Assembly: GCF_019748715.1 (NCBI RefSeq)
Contig: NZ_JACLBZ010000012.1
Span: 62,001-126,000, forward strand
From: Sporosarcina aquimarina
Lineage (GTDB): Bacteria > Bacillota > Bacilli > Bacillales_A > Planococcaceae
Direction of reading: 5' to 3'
DNA length: 64,000 nucleotides
Positions 37,403-47,300 of this stretch are shown here, piece by piece. Position numbers and translations under genes: made by a program. The notes under the pieces are model-generated. The model made no database searches. It was given only the letters and a program-made list of their open reading frames with translations, and was not told the DNA's origin. The stretch's first letter is position 1, and each line of letters starts with the position of its first letter.

Positions 37403-38314
37403 TTACTCATTAGGCAGTAGCATTTTTTCAGGTTTCATCAACCCTGGCTTCGTTGGATGGTTTTGATAGATAGCCAACACACGGCCTTCATGCGTCATAC
37501 TAATTGACGGATAGGTTATCAGCAATGTATCTGCCGGCAGTACTTGTCCATTTTGGATCTTCTCCAATAAATCCGGAGCAATCTCCACTCTAGGGAAATC
37601 GGTCAAGACCTCTTCAATTGGACGTAAGATTGAATCAATATTGCCTTCTTCCATCAACTCAGCCACTTCGGATAATGTTTTACACTGTGCTTGTTGAAAG
37701 TTACCGGACACAGTACGAACCAATGATTCCATATGTGCAGGGAAACCGAGTTGCTCGCCAATTTGAACTGCCAGAGTTCGAATATATGTACCTTTCCCAC
37801 AACGTACTCGAATAGAAAAAGTAACTTCTTCACCACAAAAAGTATCTCCTTCATTTAAGAGCTCAATTTGCTCAATCAGTACTTTACGAGCTGGTCTTTC
37901 AACTTCCTGGCCTTTCCTCGCATATTCATACAATCGCTTCCCATTTACTTTAACTGCAGAATACATGGGTGGGATTTGAATAATTTCTCCTGTCAGCTTT
38001 TCCAGCGCCTCCAGGATCTGTGATCTGCTAAATTCTTTATATGTGTCGTCACTAGTTACTGTATCGCCTTGGGCGTCTTCCGTCTCAGTGGAGCGACCGA
38101 TCGACACTTTCGCGATATATTCTTTTCCTGCATCGGTCACATATGAAGCGACTTTCGTAGCCTTGCCAATACAGATCGGAAGAACTCCTTCTACTTCAGG
38201 ATCCAGCGTTCCTGTATGACCAACTTTTTTTGTGCGTAAAATCTTTCGCAATTTAAAGACACAGTCATGGGAGGTCATCCCCTTCTCTTTCCATAAAGGA
38301 AGAATGCCGTTCAT
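37403..38314 (-). CDS. truB: tRNA pseudouridine-55 synthase
   Basis: Converts U55 to pseudouridine in the T loop of tRNAs. 303 aa from ATG at 38312-38314 (MNGILPLWKEKGMTSHD). The catalytic Asp is D38 in VGHTGTLDPEVEGVLP. The in-frame upstream ATG at 38344 has no ribosome-binding site. It is part of the rimP-to-ribF operon, downstream of rbfA and a hairpin. Confidence 0.96.
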   Translation of the reverse strand: MNGILPLWKEKGMTSHDCVFKLRKILRTKKVGHTGTLDPEVEGVLPICIGKATKVASYVTDAGKEYIAKVSIGRSTETEDAQGDTVTSDDTYKEFSRSQILEALEKLTGEIIQIPPMYSAVKVNGKRLYEYARKGQEVERPARKVLIEQIELLNEGDTFCGEEVTFSIRVRCGKGTYIRTLAVQIGEQLGFPAHMESLVRTVSGNFQQAQCKTLSEVAELMEEGNIDSILRPIEEVLTDFPRVEIAPDLLEKIQNGQVLPADTLLITYPSISMTHEGRVLAIYQNHPTKPGLMKPEKMLLPNE

Positions 38315-38368
38315 CTTACTCCTCTTTTCTATAAGTCCATTCAAAATTAGTGATATATGTAAGAAGAG

Positions 38369-38404
38369 AGGAAGTCATTACGCCAAAGCGACAATGAACT
38401 TCCT
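38369..38404 (-). terminator. Terminator-like hairpin after rbfA
   Basis: Minus-strand AGGAAGT, CATT and CGC steps pair with GCG, AATG and ACTTCCT, followed by a pyrimidine tract. It lies 9 bases after the rbfA stop and probably attenuates rather than stops the operon. Confidence 0.55.
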
Positions 38405-38412
38405 CCTCATTT

Positions 38413-38763
38413 TTACTGCTCGTTCTCATCATTTACTTGACGGATTAAGCTCTCAATATGATTACCATACGCAACCGATTCATCCATCTCAAATTCGATT
38501 TCTGGTGTTTTACGTAAACGAATTCGCTGACCGATTTCCGTACGGATAAACCCTTTTGCTTTTGAGAGGCCAATTAACGTGTCTTCGCGTTCCTTAGCTG
38601 TACCTAGAACAGAGATAAATACTTTCGCCTGCTGTAGGTCTCCTGTCACATCTATACCGGTAACAGTAACAAATCCGATCCGCGGATCTTTTAATTTTTG
38701 GCCGATGATATCGCCCAGTTCTTTCTTCATTTGTTCGGCTATTCGATTTGCACGCACTGACAT
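38413..38763 (-). CDS. rbfA: Ribosome-binding factor A
   Basis: 116-aa KH-like 30S maturation factor. Conserved N-terminus ([19 protein letters not shown]), the strand KVFISVLG and the helix-turn [21 protein letters not shown] mark the family. It follows ylxP and infB in the operon. Confidence 0.96.
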   Translation of the reverse strand: MSVRANRIAEQMKKELGDIIGQKLKDPRIGFVTVTGIDVTGDLQQAKVFISVLGTAKEREDTLIGLSKAKGFIRTEIGQRIRLRKTPEIEFEMDESVAYGNHIESLIRQVNDENEQ

Positions 38764-38802
38764 GGAAATTCACCTCTATCCATTATTAACTATTTGATCA
38801 TC

Positions 38803-39081
38803 TCATAGATAATCGACTGTACACGCGGTCATTTCCCAATCTGGATTGGATTCGAACAGACGGATCGCTCTTCTCACTTCGCGTTCAGCAGCATCATTAG
38901 AAGATGCCACCGCCACTAATGCGAAAGTAGTTCTTTGCCATAAATCCTGGTGATCAATTTCCGCTACCGAGACATTATAGGAGTTTTTCACCCGATCTCT
39001 CATCCGGTTTAAAACGGCACGTTTCTCTTTCAAAGAAGCGGCTGTCGGTATGAAAAACGAACATTCCGCGTATACAATCAT
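38803..39081 (-). CDS. ylxP: YlxP, DUF503 family protein
   Basis: 92-aa conserved protein between infB and rbfA in Firmicutes. [40 protein letters not shown] and the run ALVAVASS are the DUF503 marks. It overlaps the infB stop by 4 bases. Its position among ribosome-assembly genes suggests a role in 30S biogenesis; that is inference only. Confidence 0.9.
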   Translation of the reverse strand: MIVYAECSFFIPTAASLKEKRAVLNRMRDRVKNSYNVSVAEIDHQDLWQRTTFALVAVASSNDAAEREVRRAIRLFESNPDWEMTACTVDYL

Positions 39082-41435
39082 ACTCGCTTAATCTCTTCCA
39101 TTACATACGCTTCAATAATATCTCCTTCTTTGATATCATTGAATTTTTTAATCGTGATACCACATTCATAACCTTTTGCTACTTCTTTTGCATCATCTTT
39201 GAATCGCTTCAACGTATCAAGCTCTCCTTCAAAGATGACAATATTGTCACGCAGCACCCGTACTCCGGATTCTCGAGTAATCTTACCATCTATCACATAG
39301 CATCCCGCAATCGTACCAATTTTAGACACTTTAAATGTCTCACGAACTTCAGCCTGACCGATTACTTTCTCTTCATACTCAGGATCAAGTAATCCTTTCA
39401 TAGCAGATTCGATTTCTTCAATCACTTTATAAATGACGCGGTGCAGACGGATATCGACACCTTCTGCTTCAGCAGCACGTTTCGCATTGGTATCTGGACG
39501 TACATTAAATCCAATCACAATCGCATTTGAAGCAGCTGCCAATGAAATGTCGGATTCATTGATTGCTCCTGCTCCCGTATGGATGATCTTAACGTTAACG
39601 CCTTCCACTTCAATTTTCATCAGGGATGCCGCCATTGCTTCTACAGCACCTTGAACGTCTGCTTTAACGATCAAGTTCAATTCTTTCATTTCGCCTTGCT
39701 TCATTTGATCAAACAAATTGTCGAGGGTTACACGTGTTTTTTCTACGCGCTGCTCTTGAAGAGCTTCCCCTGCCCGTGCTTCACCAATTTGACGTGCGGT
39801 CTTTTCGTCCTTAAAGACGACAAAACGGTCGCCAGCTTGCGGTACGTCGCTTAAACCAGTGATTTCTACAGGTGTAGATGGACCCGCTTCCTTCACTCGG
39901 CGTCCCAGGTCACTGACCATAGCACGTACACGACCGTACGTGTTCCCGACTACTATAGGGTCTCCAACATGCAATGTACCATTTTGTACAAGCAGTGTTG
40001 CAGCTGATCCTTTACCTTTGTCGAGCTGTGCCTCAATTACAGTACCTCTTGCTCTGATCGAAGAGTCTGCCTTTAATTCTCCGACTTCAGCAACTAACAG
40101 CACCATTTCCAGAAGCTGGTCGATCCCTTCGCCTTTCAAGGCAGAAATCGGAACAAAGATCGTGTCGCCGCCCCAGTCTTCAGATACTAAACCGTGTTCA
40201 GTCAATTCCTGCATCACACGATCCGGATTTGCTGTTGGTTTATCCATCTTATTAACTGCAACGATGATCGGTACTTCGGCTGCTTTTGCATGATTGATTG
40301 CTTCAATCGTCTGAGGCATGACGCCATCGTCTGCTGCTACAACCAAAATCGTCAAGTCAGTGATTTTAGCTCCGCGTGCTCTCATTGTAGTGAATGCTTC
40401 GTGGCCTGGTGTATCCAAGAAAGTGATTTTCTTACCTTTTTCTTTGATTTGATAAGCCCCGATATGCTGGGTAATCCCGCCTGCTTCACCTTGCGTAACT
40501 TTCGTATCGCGAATGGAGTCAAGCAAAGTCGTTTTACCATGGTCAACGTGACCCATGATTGTAACAACTGGAGGTCTTTCTTCTAAATTGACCGGCTGCT
40601 GTTCTTCTTCATCCGGATCTTCAAAGTAAATCTCCAAATCCGTAACATCAATTCTGATTTCTTCTTCCACTTCTACGCCGTATTCAGCACAGATTAACTC
40701 GATTGCATCTTTATCAAGCTCTTGGTTAATTGTCGCCATGACACCAAGCATGAATAGTTTTTTAATGATTTCAGAAGGTTCCTTGCCCAGTTTTTGAGCT
40801 AATTCGCCAACTGATAGCGACTCATAGAAAGTGATTTTCTCTGGTAGTGGCTTCTCAATCTTTTGAGCTGGAACTGCCGGACGATATCTGCGGCGTCCTT
40901 GGTTAATTCCACGTGCAGGTGGTCTTCCTCCACGACCGCGAGCTCCGCCGCCTGAACGTGCTTGATTCGCACCTTGACCTTGTTTTGGCTGTTGGTTTGT
41001 GCCTGCTTGCTGACCGCCTTGTGTTCGGTTACCAGCTCCTGCCGGGCGTTTCGCTCCTGTGTTGTTGCTTTGATTCGAATTTTGATTCGAACGGTTCGCA
41101 GGCTGTTGTGTACGGTTCGCACCGCCTTTAGCTGCTGTCTGTCCTGAATTCGATTGCTGTGGTGCACTTTTACCTGCGTTATTTCCACCTTGACGATTTC
41201 CAGCAGGACGTTGTGCCGGACGGTCGGATTTTTGGTTGTTGTTTGTCTTATTTGTCGTTCCAGTCGTGTTTCTGGAGTTGCCAGAGAACTTCTTGTCCAG
41301 CTTCGTAACTGTTTCTGGATCAATTACGGACATATGATTGGTGACTTCCACTTTCATATTCCCTAATTCATTAATAATATCTTTACTCGATTTATTTACC
41401 TTTTTGGCATATTCATGTACTCGTATTTTCGTCAT
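39078..41435 (-). CDS. infB: Translation initiation factor IF-2
   Basis: GTPase that places fMet-tRNA on the 30S subunit. 785 aa. IF2_N motif at residues 1-50 ([20 protein letters not shown]). A low-complexity Asn/Gln/Gly/Arg-rich stretch covers about residues 53-190. GTPase motifs are [20 protein letters not shown] and NKMDKPTAN. The C-terminal fMet-tRNA-binding domain ends at [15 protein letters not shown]. It overlaps ylxQ by 23 bases and ylxP by 4. Confidence 0.98.
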   Translation of the reverse strand: MTKIRVHEYAKKVNKSSKDIINELGNMKVEVTNHMSVIDPETVTKLDKKFSGNSRNTTGTTNKTNNNQKSDRPAQRPAGNRQGGNNAGKSAPQQSNSGQTAAKGGANRTQQPANRSNQNSNQSNNTGAKRPAGAGNRTQGGQQAGTNQQPKQGQGANQARSGGGARGRGGRPPARGINQGRRRYRPAVPAQKIEKPLPEKITFYESLSVGELAQKLGKEPSEIIKKLFMLGVMATINQELDKDAIELICAEYGVEVEEEIRIDVTDLEIYFEDPDEEEQQPVNLEERPPVVTIMGHVDHGKTTLLDSIRDTKVTQGEAGGITQHIGAYQIKEKGKKITFLDTPGHEAFTTMRARGAKITDLTILVVAADDGVMPQTIEAINHAKAAEVPIIVAVNKMDKPTANPDRVMQELTEHGLVSEDWGGDTIFVPISALKGEGIDQLLEMVLLVAEVGELKADSSIRARGTVIEAQLDKGKGSAATLLVQNGTLHVGDPIVVGNTYGRVRAMVSDLGRRVKEAGPSTPVEITGLSDVPQAGDRFVVFKDEKTARQIGEARAGEALQEQRVEKTRVTLDNLFDQMKQGEMKELNLIVKADVQGAVEAMAASLMKIEVEGVNVKIIHTGAGAINESDISLAAASNAIVIGFNVRPDTNAKRAAEAEGVDIRLHRVIYKVIEEIESAMKGLLDPEYEEKVIGQAEVRETFKVSKIGTIAGCYVIDGKITRESGVRVLRDNIVIFEGELDTLKRFKDDAKEVAKGYECGITIKKFNDIKEGDIIEAYVMEEIKRV

Positions 41436-41760
41436 TAGCCCACCCCCGGTTATATTCGTTGAGGAGCTCGGATAATTTTTTGGCGAATCCTTTATCCGTT
41501 AGCGCCAAGACCACTCGCGCTTCTTTACCAATCGCATGCCCAAGGTCTTCACGACTCCCGAAATCATGCTTCTCAACGTTGTAAGTATTACATTTATTCG
41601 TTAGTTTCTTCATTGTATTAGCAGATGCATCTTTTGACAGGATGACAAGTTCTGCATGTCCCGAACGGACTTCCCGTACGACTAAGTCTTCACCCGTCAC
41701 AATTTTCCGTGCTCGGGCTGCCATACCGAGCAGCTGATAGATCTTCGTTGGATCTGTCAT
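41413..41760 (-). CDS. ylxQ: YlxQ (RplGA), L7Ae-family RNA-binding protein
   Basis: 115-aa kink-turn-binding protein related to eukaryotic/archaeal L7Ae. [20 protein letters not shown] and [16 protein letters not shown] are family blocks. The exact in vivo RNA target is uncertain. It is coupled at both ends: 4 bases overlap with ylxR and 23 with infB. The C-terminal tail ([12 protein letters not shown]) is longer than in B. subtilis. Confidence 0.92.
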   Translation of the reverse strand: MTDPTKIYQLLGMAARARKIVTGEDLVVREVRSGHAELVILSKDASANTMKKLTNKCNTYNVEKHDFGSREDLGHAIGKEARVVLALTDKGFAKKLSELLNEYNRGWANDENTST

Positions 41761-42035
41761 TTGATCGCCTCTCGCCGAATGGCATGTAAGAGGTCATCGT
41801 ACACTTGCTCAGGAACTTTCGCACCCAATTGATGTTCAATTGAGTGGTGTTTTCGTGCTTTTTCTACCGCATCTTCCGTTTTGGATACGTATGTACCACG
41901 GCCTGACTTTTTTCCGGTCAGATCAACGGAAACTTCTCCTTCTTTCGTACGGACAATCCGGATCATTTCTTTTTTAGGTAGCATTTCACCTGTAGCTGCA
42001 CATTTACGCAAAGGGATTTTCCGATTGTTCGACAT
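41757..42035 (-). CDS. ylxR: YlxR, DUF448 family RNA-binding protein
   Basis: 92 aa from ATG at 42033-42035 (MSNNRKIPLRKCAATGEMLP), with RIVRTKEGEVSVDLTGKKSG and GRGTYVSK following: the DUF448 pattern. Family members are reported to bind RNA and, in some Firmicutes, to modulate RNase P (RnpM). An earlier in-frame ATG at 42041 is nearer the GGAAAGGA site and cannot be excluded. Confidence 0.92.
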   Translation of the reverse strand: MSNNRKIPLRKCAATGEMLPKKEMIRIVRTKEGEVSVDLTGKKSGRGTYVSKTEDAVEKARKHHSIEHQLGAKVPEQVYDDLLHAIRREAIK

Positions 42036-42055
42036 GAGCATGCAATCCTTTCCAA

Positions 42056-43267
42056 TCAATCTTCTTTGGTATCTACATCTGCGTATAAATCATAGTCTTC
42101 TGTCTCTTCGACAGGTGTTTCTTCTTCATACTCATATGCTTCCAGATAGTCACCTGTATCTTCAGTGTCCCCGTCTGGCTCCTCTACACTGTATGCGTTC
42201 AATTCTTCTTCAGTGCGAGGATAGACCCCCAACTCTCTTGCATCTGTTTCACTCTTAATATCAATTTTCCAGCCAGTCAATTTTGCGGCCAATCTTGCGT
42301 TTTGACCTCTTTTACCGATGGCTAAAGATAATTGATAATCCGGAACAACAACAGTTGTGGAACGCTCTTCCTCATCTACTTGAACATCGAGTACTTTTGA
42401 TGGGCTTAATGCATTCGCTACAAACACTACAGGGTCTTCAGACCATTCAACAATGTCGACTTTTTCGCCATTCAATTCATTGGAAATAGATTGTACCCGA
42501 GCACCTCTAGTACCTACACAAGAACCGACTGGATCCACTTCTTCATTTGTCGTGTACACCGAAATTTTAGAACGGTCGCCAGCTTCTCTAGCAATGGATT
42601 TGATCTCTACAGTTCCATCATAAATCTCTGGTACTTCCAATTCAAATAAACGACGCAGCAAGCCGGGATGTGTTCTGGATACAAATACTTGAGGTCCTCT
42701 TGCTGTTCTCTCAACTTTTGTAATATATACTTTAATCCGATCGTGCGGTGCATACGTTTCTGTCTGGATTTGCTCGCTAGAAGGCAGGACTGCTTCTACT
42801 TTACCTAAACCAACAAATAGGTTCTTGGCATCCATTCGCTCTACAATTCCGTTCACGATGTCTTCTTCTCGATCGATATACTCTTCGTATATCAAGCCGC
42901 GTTCTGCTTCACGCACACGTTGGGTGACGACTTGCTTCGCTGTTTGTGCAGCAATCCGTCCGAAGTCGCGCGGAGTGACTTCTTCTTCTACAATGTCTCC
43001 GATTTCATATACGGGATTGATGACTTGTGCATCTTCCAATGAAATTTGCAGACGTTCATCTTCCACATCTTCTACAACATCTTTTCGTGAATAGACTTTC
43101 ATCGTACCTTTATCTAAATTCAAATCAACACGGACATTTTGTGCCTGATTAAAATTCCGCTTATACGCTGTTACAAGCGCCGCTTCAATCGCATCCACCA
43201 ACACATCTCTTGAAATACCTTTTTGCTGTTCAAGAGCTGTCAGTGCTTCGAGTAGATCACTACTCAT
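42056..43267 (-). CDS. nusA: Transcription termination/antitermination protein NusA
   Basis: RNA-polymerase-binding factor acting in pausing, termination and rRNA antitermination. 403 aa from ATG at 43265-43267 (MSSDLLEALTALEQQKG). The N-terminal domain, S1 domain and two KH domains are present (VGSCVGTRGARVQSISNEL, then LAIGKRGQNARLAAKLTGWK). The acidic C-terminal tail from about residue 350 is longer and more Glu/Asp/Tyr-rich than in B. subtilis. Confidence 0.98.
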   Translation of the reverse strand: MSSDLLEALTALEQQKGISRDVLVDAIEAALVTAYKRNFNQAQNVRVDLNLDKGTMKVYSRKDVVEDVEDERLQISLEDAQVINPVYEIGDIVEEEVTPRDFGRIAAQTAKQVVTQRVREAERGLIYEEYIDREEDIVNGIVERMDAKNLFVGLGKVEAVLPSSEQIQTETYAPHDRIKVYITKVERTARGPQVFVSRTHPGLLRRLFELEVPEIYDGTVEIKSIAREAGDRSKISVYTTNEEVDPVGSCVGTRGARVQSISNELNGEKVDIVEWSEDPVVFVANALSPSKVLDVQVDEEERSTTVVVPDYQLSLAIGKRGQNARLAAKLTGWKIDIKSETDARELGVYPRTEEELNAYSVEEPDGDTEDTGDYLEAYEYEEETPVEETEDYDLYADVDTKED

Positions 43268-43349
43268 GTTCATCACTCCTACATTCTATTATCATCCCGC
43301 CACTTTATAGTGATGGAACTCTTTGAAAAATCTTAGTTCCGATTCTTAA

Positions 43350-43376
43350 CGGGGCTAAACGGCGTCTTCCACTTTT
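43350..43376. repeat. Short fragment resembling the end of the 121-bp repeat
   Basis: CGGGGCTAAACGGCGTCTTC matches the end of the tandem repeats near 44040-44060 (CGGGGCTAAACAGCCGTCTC) with small changes. It lies between rimP and nusA. The similarity is short and may be a remnant. Confidence 0.4.
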
Positions 43377-43379
43377 AAG

Positions 43380-43850
43380 TTAAAAGTCAATTGCCAGACG
43401 GGCTAGTGCAATTTTGGTTTTATCAATTTCTACTAAGACTTTTCGTGTTTTGATTCGTATTTCCACTTTTGCGAAGTCTGGCCCGTATCCAAGTAAATAC
43501 CCTTCGAATTCTTTCATACCATCTATGGGTTCATAAGTTTTGATGAATACATATTGGCCGACTGCTTTTTCAAAATCTTCATCTTTTTTCAATGGTCTTT
43601 CCGCTCCGGGAGAAGACACTTCAAGGAAGTAATTCTGTGTTATCGGGTCTACGCGATCTAGTTCCTCGCTCAATTTTTCACTGACCGCCGCACATTGATC
43701 GATGTCAATATTTCCTTCTGGCGTATCAATATAAACACGTAAAAACCAATCTCGACCCTCTTTTACGAACTCAACGTCTACTAGTTCAAGGCCCAATTCT
43801 TCTACAATCGGACTTGTCAACTGTTCGACTTCCTCTGTAATTTTACTCAA
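43380..43850 (-). CDS. rimP: Ribosome maturation factor RimP
   Basis: 156-aa 30S assembly factor, the B. subtilis length, from TTG at 43848-43850 behind GGGAGGGA. VEEVEQLTSP/IVEELGLELVDVEFV, the VSSPGAERPL motif and the SH3-like C-terminal half identify it. It heads the rimP-nusA-ylxR-ylxQ-infB-ylxP-rbfA-truB-ribF operon. Two hairpins and two 121-bp repeats stand in front of it; one hairpin is directly before the ribosome-binding site. Confidence 0.97.
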   Translation of the reverse strand: MSKITEEVEQLTSPIVEELGLELVDVEFVKEGRDWFLRVYIDTPEGNIDIDQCAAVSEKLSEELDRVDPITQNYFLEVSSPGAERPLKKDEDFEKAVGQYVFIKTYEPIDGMKEFEGYLLGYGPDFAKVEIRIKTRKVLVEIDKTKIALARLAIDF

Positions 43851-43874
43851 ATGTATCCCTCCCGAAATTAAAAT

Positions 43875-43896
43875 CAATCACGCCTCGGCGTGATTG
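43875..43896 (-). promoter_or_regulatory. Terminator-like hairpin in the rimP leader
   Basis: CAATCACGC, loop of 4, GCGTGATTG: a perfect 9-bp stem followed on the minus strand by ATTTTAATTT, ending just before the rimP ribosome-binding site. A second perfect hairpin AATTGTGC-AA-GCACAATT is at 43910-43927. An attenuator is possible. Confidence 0.5.
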
Positions 43897-43945
43897 TGTC
43901 CGGACTTTGAATTGTGCTTGCACAATTAACTCCTTACAAAATCCG

Positions 43946-44188
43946 TGACATCCAGCTGCAACGGCTAGACCCTCGGGACGTTTCAGACTAGCAGTAAAGG
44001 CAAAAGGCGCCTTTATTGCTAGCCTTCCAACGCCTGTCGGGGCTAAACAGCCGTCTCCGCCTTTGATGACATCCAGCTGCAACGGCTAGACCCTCGGGAC
44101 GTTTCAGACTAAGCAGTAAAGGCAAAAAGCGCCTTTATTGCTAGCTTTCCAACGCCTGTCGGGGCTAAAAAGCCATCTCCGCCTTTGA
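43946..44188. repeat. Tandem pair of a 121-bp structured repeat
   Basis: Copy A (43946-44066) and copy B (44067-44188) both begin TGACATCCAGCTGCAACGGC and differ at only a few positions. Each folds on itself: outer stem ACGGCT with AGCCGT (43961-43966 and 44049-44054 in A), inner stem of 14 bp with one G-T pair in A (43989-44001 region with 44009-44021). The unpaired segments CGTTTCAG and TTCCAACGCCTGTCG are shared with the copy at 18091-18210. No protein is encoded. Confidence 0.88.
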
Positions 44189-44205
44189 TGACACCCGCCG
44201 GAGGC

Positions 44206-44283
44206 TTTATCTGGATTCAGCCGGAGTTTGAAAACCCATTGAACAAAAAAACACTTGCATTTCCACTGCTGAATTCAGATAAA
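44206..44283. repeat. 16-bp inverted repeat with 46-base loop
   Basis: TTTATCTGGATTCAGC (44206-44221) and GCTGAATTCAGATAAA (44268-44283) pair over 16 positions, 15 of them Watson-Crick and one G-T in plus-strand RNA. It lies between the tandem 121-bp repeats and the polC terminator. Confidence 0.7.
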
Positions 44284-44289
44284 CAACAG

Positions 44290-44316
44290 AAAAGAGCGGG
44301 AAGCCCCACTCTTTTC
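44290..44316 (-). terminator. Terminator after polC
   Basis: Minus-strand AAAAGAG-TGGG, loop, CCCG-CTCTTTT followed by CTGTTGTTT, about 80 bases after the polC stop. Confidence 0.75.
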
Positions 44317-44395
44317 CGTAAGACGTATAGCAAAAGTTGTCTCAATCTTATCACAACGCTATTTACAATGCAAATGATGTAGCCATTTACAAGCG

Positions 44396-47300
44396 TTAGA
44401 ACAACGATAATTGATTCGCTTCTGGCATTCCTTCCAAGCAGCCAAAATTATCTAAGTACTCGACAATTGTTTTGGAAACTCGGCCTCTCTTCTGAAAATC
44501 TTCCTTGGATAAAAACTCTCCATCTTTGCGTGCTTCCACGATCGTCTTCGCTACGTTCGTTCCCAAGGAAGGAATCGCGTTAAAAGGCGGAATCAATTGG
44601 TTGTCTTCAATGATGAATTGCGTCGCATCCGATTTATATAAATCTGGTTTTGCAAATGTAAATCCACGTTCCACCATCTCCAGCGCAATTTCCAGGACGG
44701 TCACCAAGTTCTTTTCTTTTGGTGGGGCATCCAGACCTTTATCGTTTATTTCTTTAATCTTTGCACGGATTGAAGCAGAGCCTTTTGACATCGTCATCAA
44801 ATCAAAGTCCGTTGCTCGCACAGTGAAATAGGTAGCATAATACATAATTGGATGGTGCACTTTAAAATACGCAATACGGAGTGCCATCAATACATATGCA
44901 GCTGCGTGCGCCTTCGGGAACATATATTTAATCTTCTTGCACGAACTGATATACCAGCCAGGTACTTTATTCGCTTTCATCTCCGCTTCGAATTCAGGCG
45001 TCAGCCCTTTTCCTTTACGCACCGACTCCATAATCTTAAAGGCAAGCGAAGGTTCCAGTCCTTGATAAATCAAGTAGACCATAATATCATCCCGACAACC
45101 GATTACTTCGGAAAGCTGACAAGTTTTATTCTGAATCAATTCCTGAGCGTTTCCTAGCCATACATCCGTACCGTGGGATAAACCTGATATCTGAATCAAC
45201 TCAGAGAAAGTTGACGGTTTGGTCTCTTCAAGCATTTGTCGAACAAAGCGTGTTCCGAACTCGGGCACGCCAAGTGTTCCCGTCTTACAATCGATTTGCT
45301 CTTCCGTTACGCCGAGTGAAGACGTTCCGCTGAACAATGCCATGACACCAGGATCATCTGGCGCAATCGTTTTAGCATCAATACCGGATAAATCCTCCAG
45401 CATTTTAATCATCGTCGGATCATCATGTCCGAGAATATCCAGTTTCAATAAGTTATTATCGATCGAATGAAAGTCAAAGTGCGTCGTGCGCCAACTGGAT
45501 TGTATATCATCTGCCGGAAACTGAATGGGCGTAAAATCAAAAATGTCCATCGTATCCGGAACAACAATAATTCCGCCGGGGTGCTGTCCTGTGTTTCGTT
45601 TTACGCCAGAACAGCCTTGCACCAACCGGTCGATTTCCGCGCCGCGCATCTGCAGATCGTTATCGTTCATATAACCGCGAACATACCCGTAGGCCGTCTT
45701 TTCAGCAACCGTCCCGATCGTTCCTGCTCGGTAAACATAATCTTCGCCGAATAATTCTTTTGTATAGTTGTGTGCGTGCGCTTGGTACTCGCCGCTGAAG
45801 TTCAAGTCAATATCCGGAACTTTATCCCCGGCAAATCCAAGGAACGTTTCGAACGGGATATCTTGTCCGTCTTTTTTAAACATCGTTCCACATTTTCCGC
45901 ATTCTTTATCCGGCAAGTCATAACCCGACCCTACAGAACCATCATCGAAAAACTCGTTTGTTTTGCACGAAGGACAGACGTAATGAGGCGGCATCGGATT
46001 TACTTCTGTAATTTCCATCATGGTCGCGACGAATGAAGAACCTACCGATCCACGTGAACCGACCAAATAGCCATCATCCAACGACTTTTTCACAAGTTTA
46101 TGCGAAATTAAATAAATAACCGCAAACCCATTATCAATGATAGAGGTCAATTCTTTTTCAATACGCGCCTCGATAATTTCCGGCAGCGTGTCTCCGTAAA
46201 TACGTCGAGCCATTGAGTAAGTCAACTCACGGACTTCATCGTCAGCGCCTTCTATCGTAGGTGTATATAAATCATCTTTTATCGGTTTAACATCACCGAC
46301 ACGCTCGACAATCTTCAGCGGGTTCTCTACGACAATCTCTTTCGCCGCTTCTTCACCTAGAAATTCAAATTCCTTAAGCATTTCATCTGTTGTCCTGAAA
46401 TGAACAGCCGGGAGTGAATGACGGTTCATCGGATTGGCGCCTCCTTGCGAGCGAACCAAGACTTTACGATACGTAGCATCCGTCTCATCCAAGTAATGAA
46501 CATTGCCAGTGGCACAAACCGGTAAGCCGGTCTTTTTACCGAGCTTTAGCATTTTACGCATAATATCTTCTAAGTTCCATTCGTCACGAATCAAATCTAG
46601 TTCCAGTAAATGCGAGTAGACAGGTTTCGGATGGATTTCTAAGTAATCATAAAAACTTGCAATTTCTTCGACTTCTTCCATTGGTTTTTGCATTAACCCT
46701 TCAAATACTTCGCCTTTGTCGCATCCTGATCCTACTAATAGCCCGTTGCGGTGCTTCACTAATAAAGAACGCGGGATACGCGGGACACGATAGAAGAAAT
46801 CCATATGTGAAATGGAAACCAACTTGAATAAGTTTTTCAACCCTTCATTATCAGTTGCGATCAACGTACAGTGAGATGGGCGTGAACGTTTATAGGCATC
46901 GCCTTCACCAATGTTTTTATTCAGGTCATCCAACCATTCAATTCCTTTTTCCTGCGCGTCTGCTAATAATCTTAAGAAAAGATACGCAGTAGCTTCTGTA
47001 TCGTAAATCGCCCGGTGATGCTGCGTCAATTCGATATCGAACTTTTTAGCGAGTGTGTTCAAACGGTGATTACGCAATTCCGGGTAAAGAAAACGTGAAA
47101 GCTCCAATGTATCGATCACTGGATATGCGGGCGTTTCAATTTTCGCCCGTTTACAAGAAGCGTAGAAAAAGCCCATATCAAATGAAGCGTTGTGGGCAAT
47201 TAGCACAGCATCGCCGATGAACTCAATAAAATCCGCCATAACTTCGGATACTTCAGGCGCATCTTTGACCATATCATCCGTGATACCTGTCAAGTTTGTT

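Noticed and set aside
40799..41323. Long out-of-frame reading frame inside infB
   Set aside because: It arises from the biased Asn/Gln codons of the IF-2 linker; infB in the other frame is unambiguous.
43843..44082. Minus-strand 79-aa reading frame upstream of rimP
   Set aside because: It is made of the 121-bp repeat and hairpin sequence, with no ribosome-binding site or protein similarity.
43946..44188. CRISPR array
   Set aside because: Two adjacent 121-bp copies without spacers; unit length and structure do not fit a CRISPR.
44185..44382. Plus-strand 65-aa reading frame between rimP and polC
   Set aside because: It consists of the inverted repeat and polC terminator sequence.
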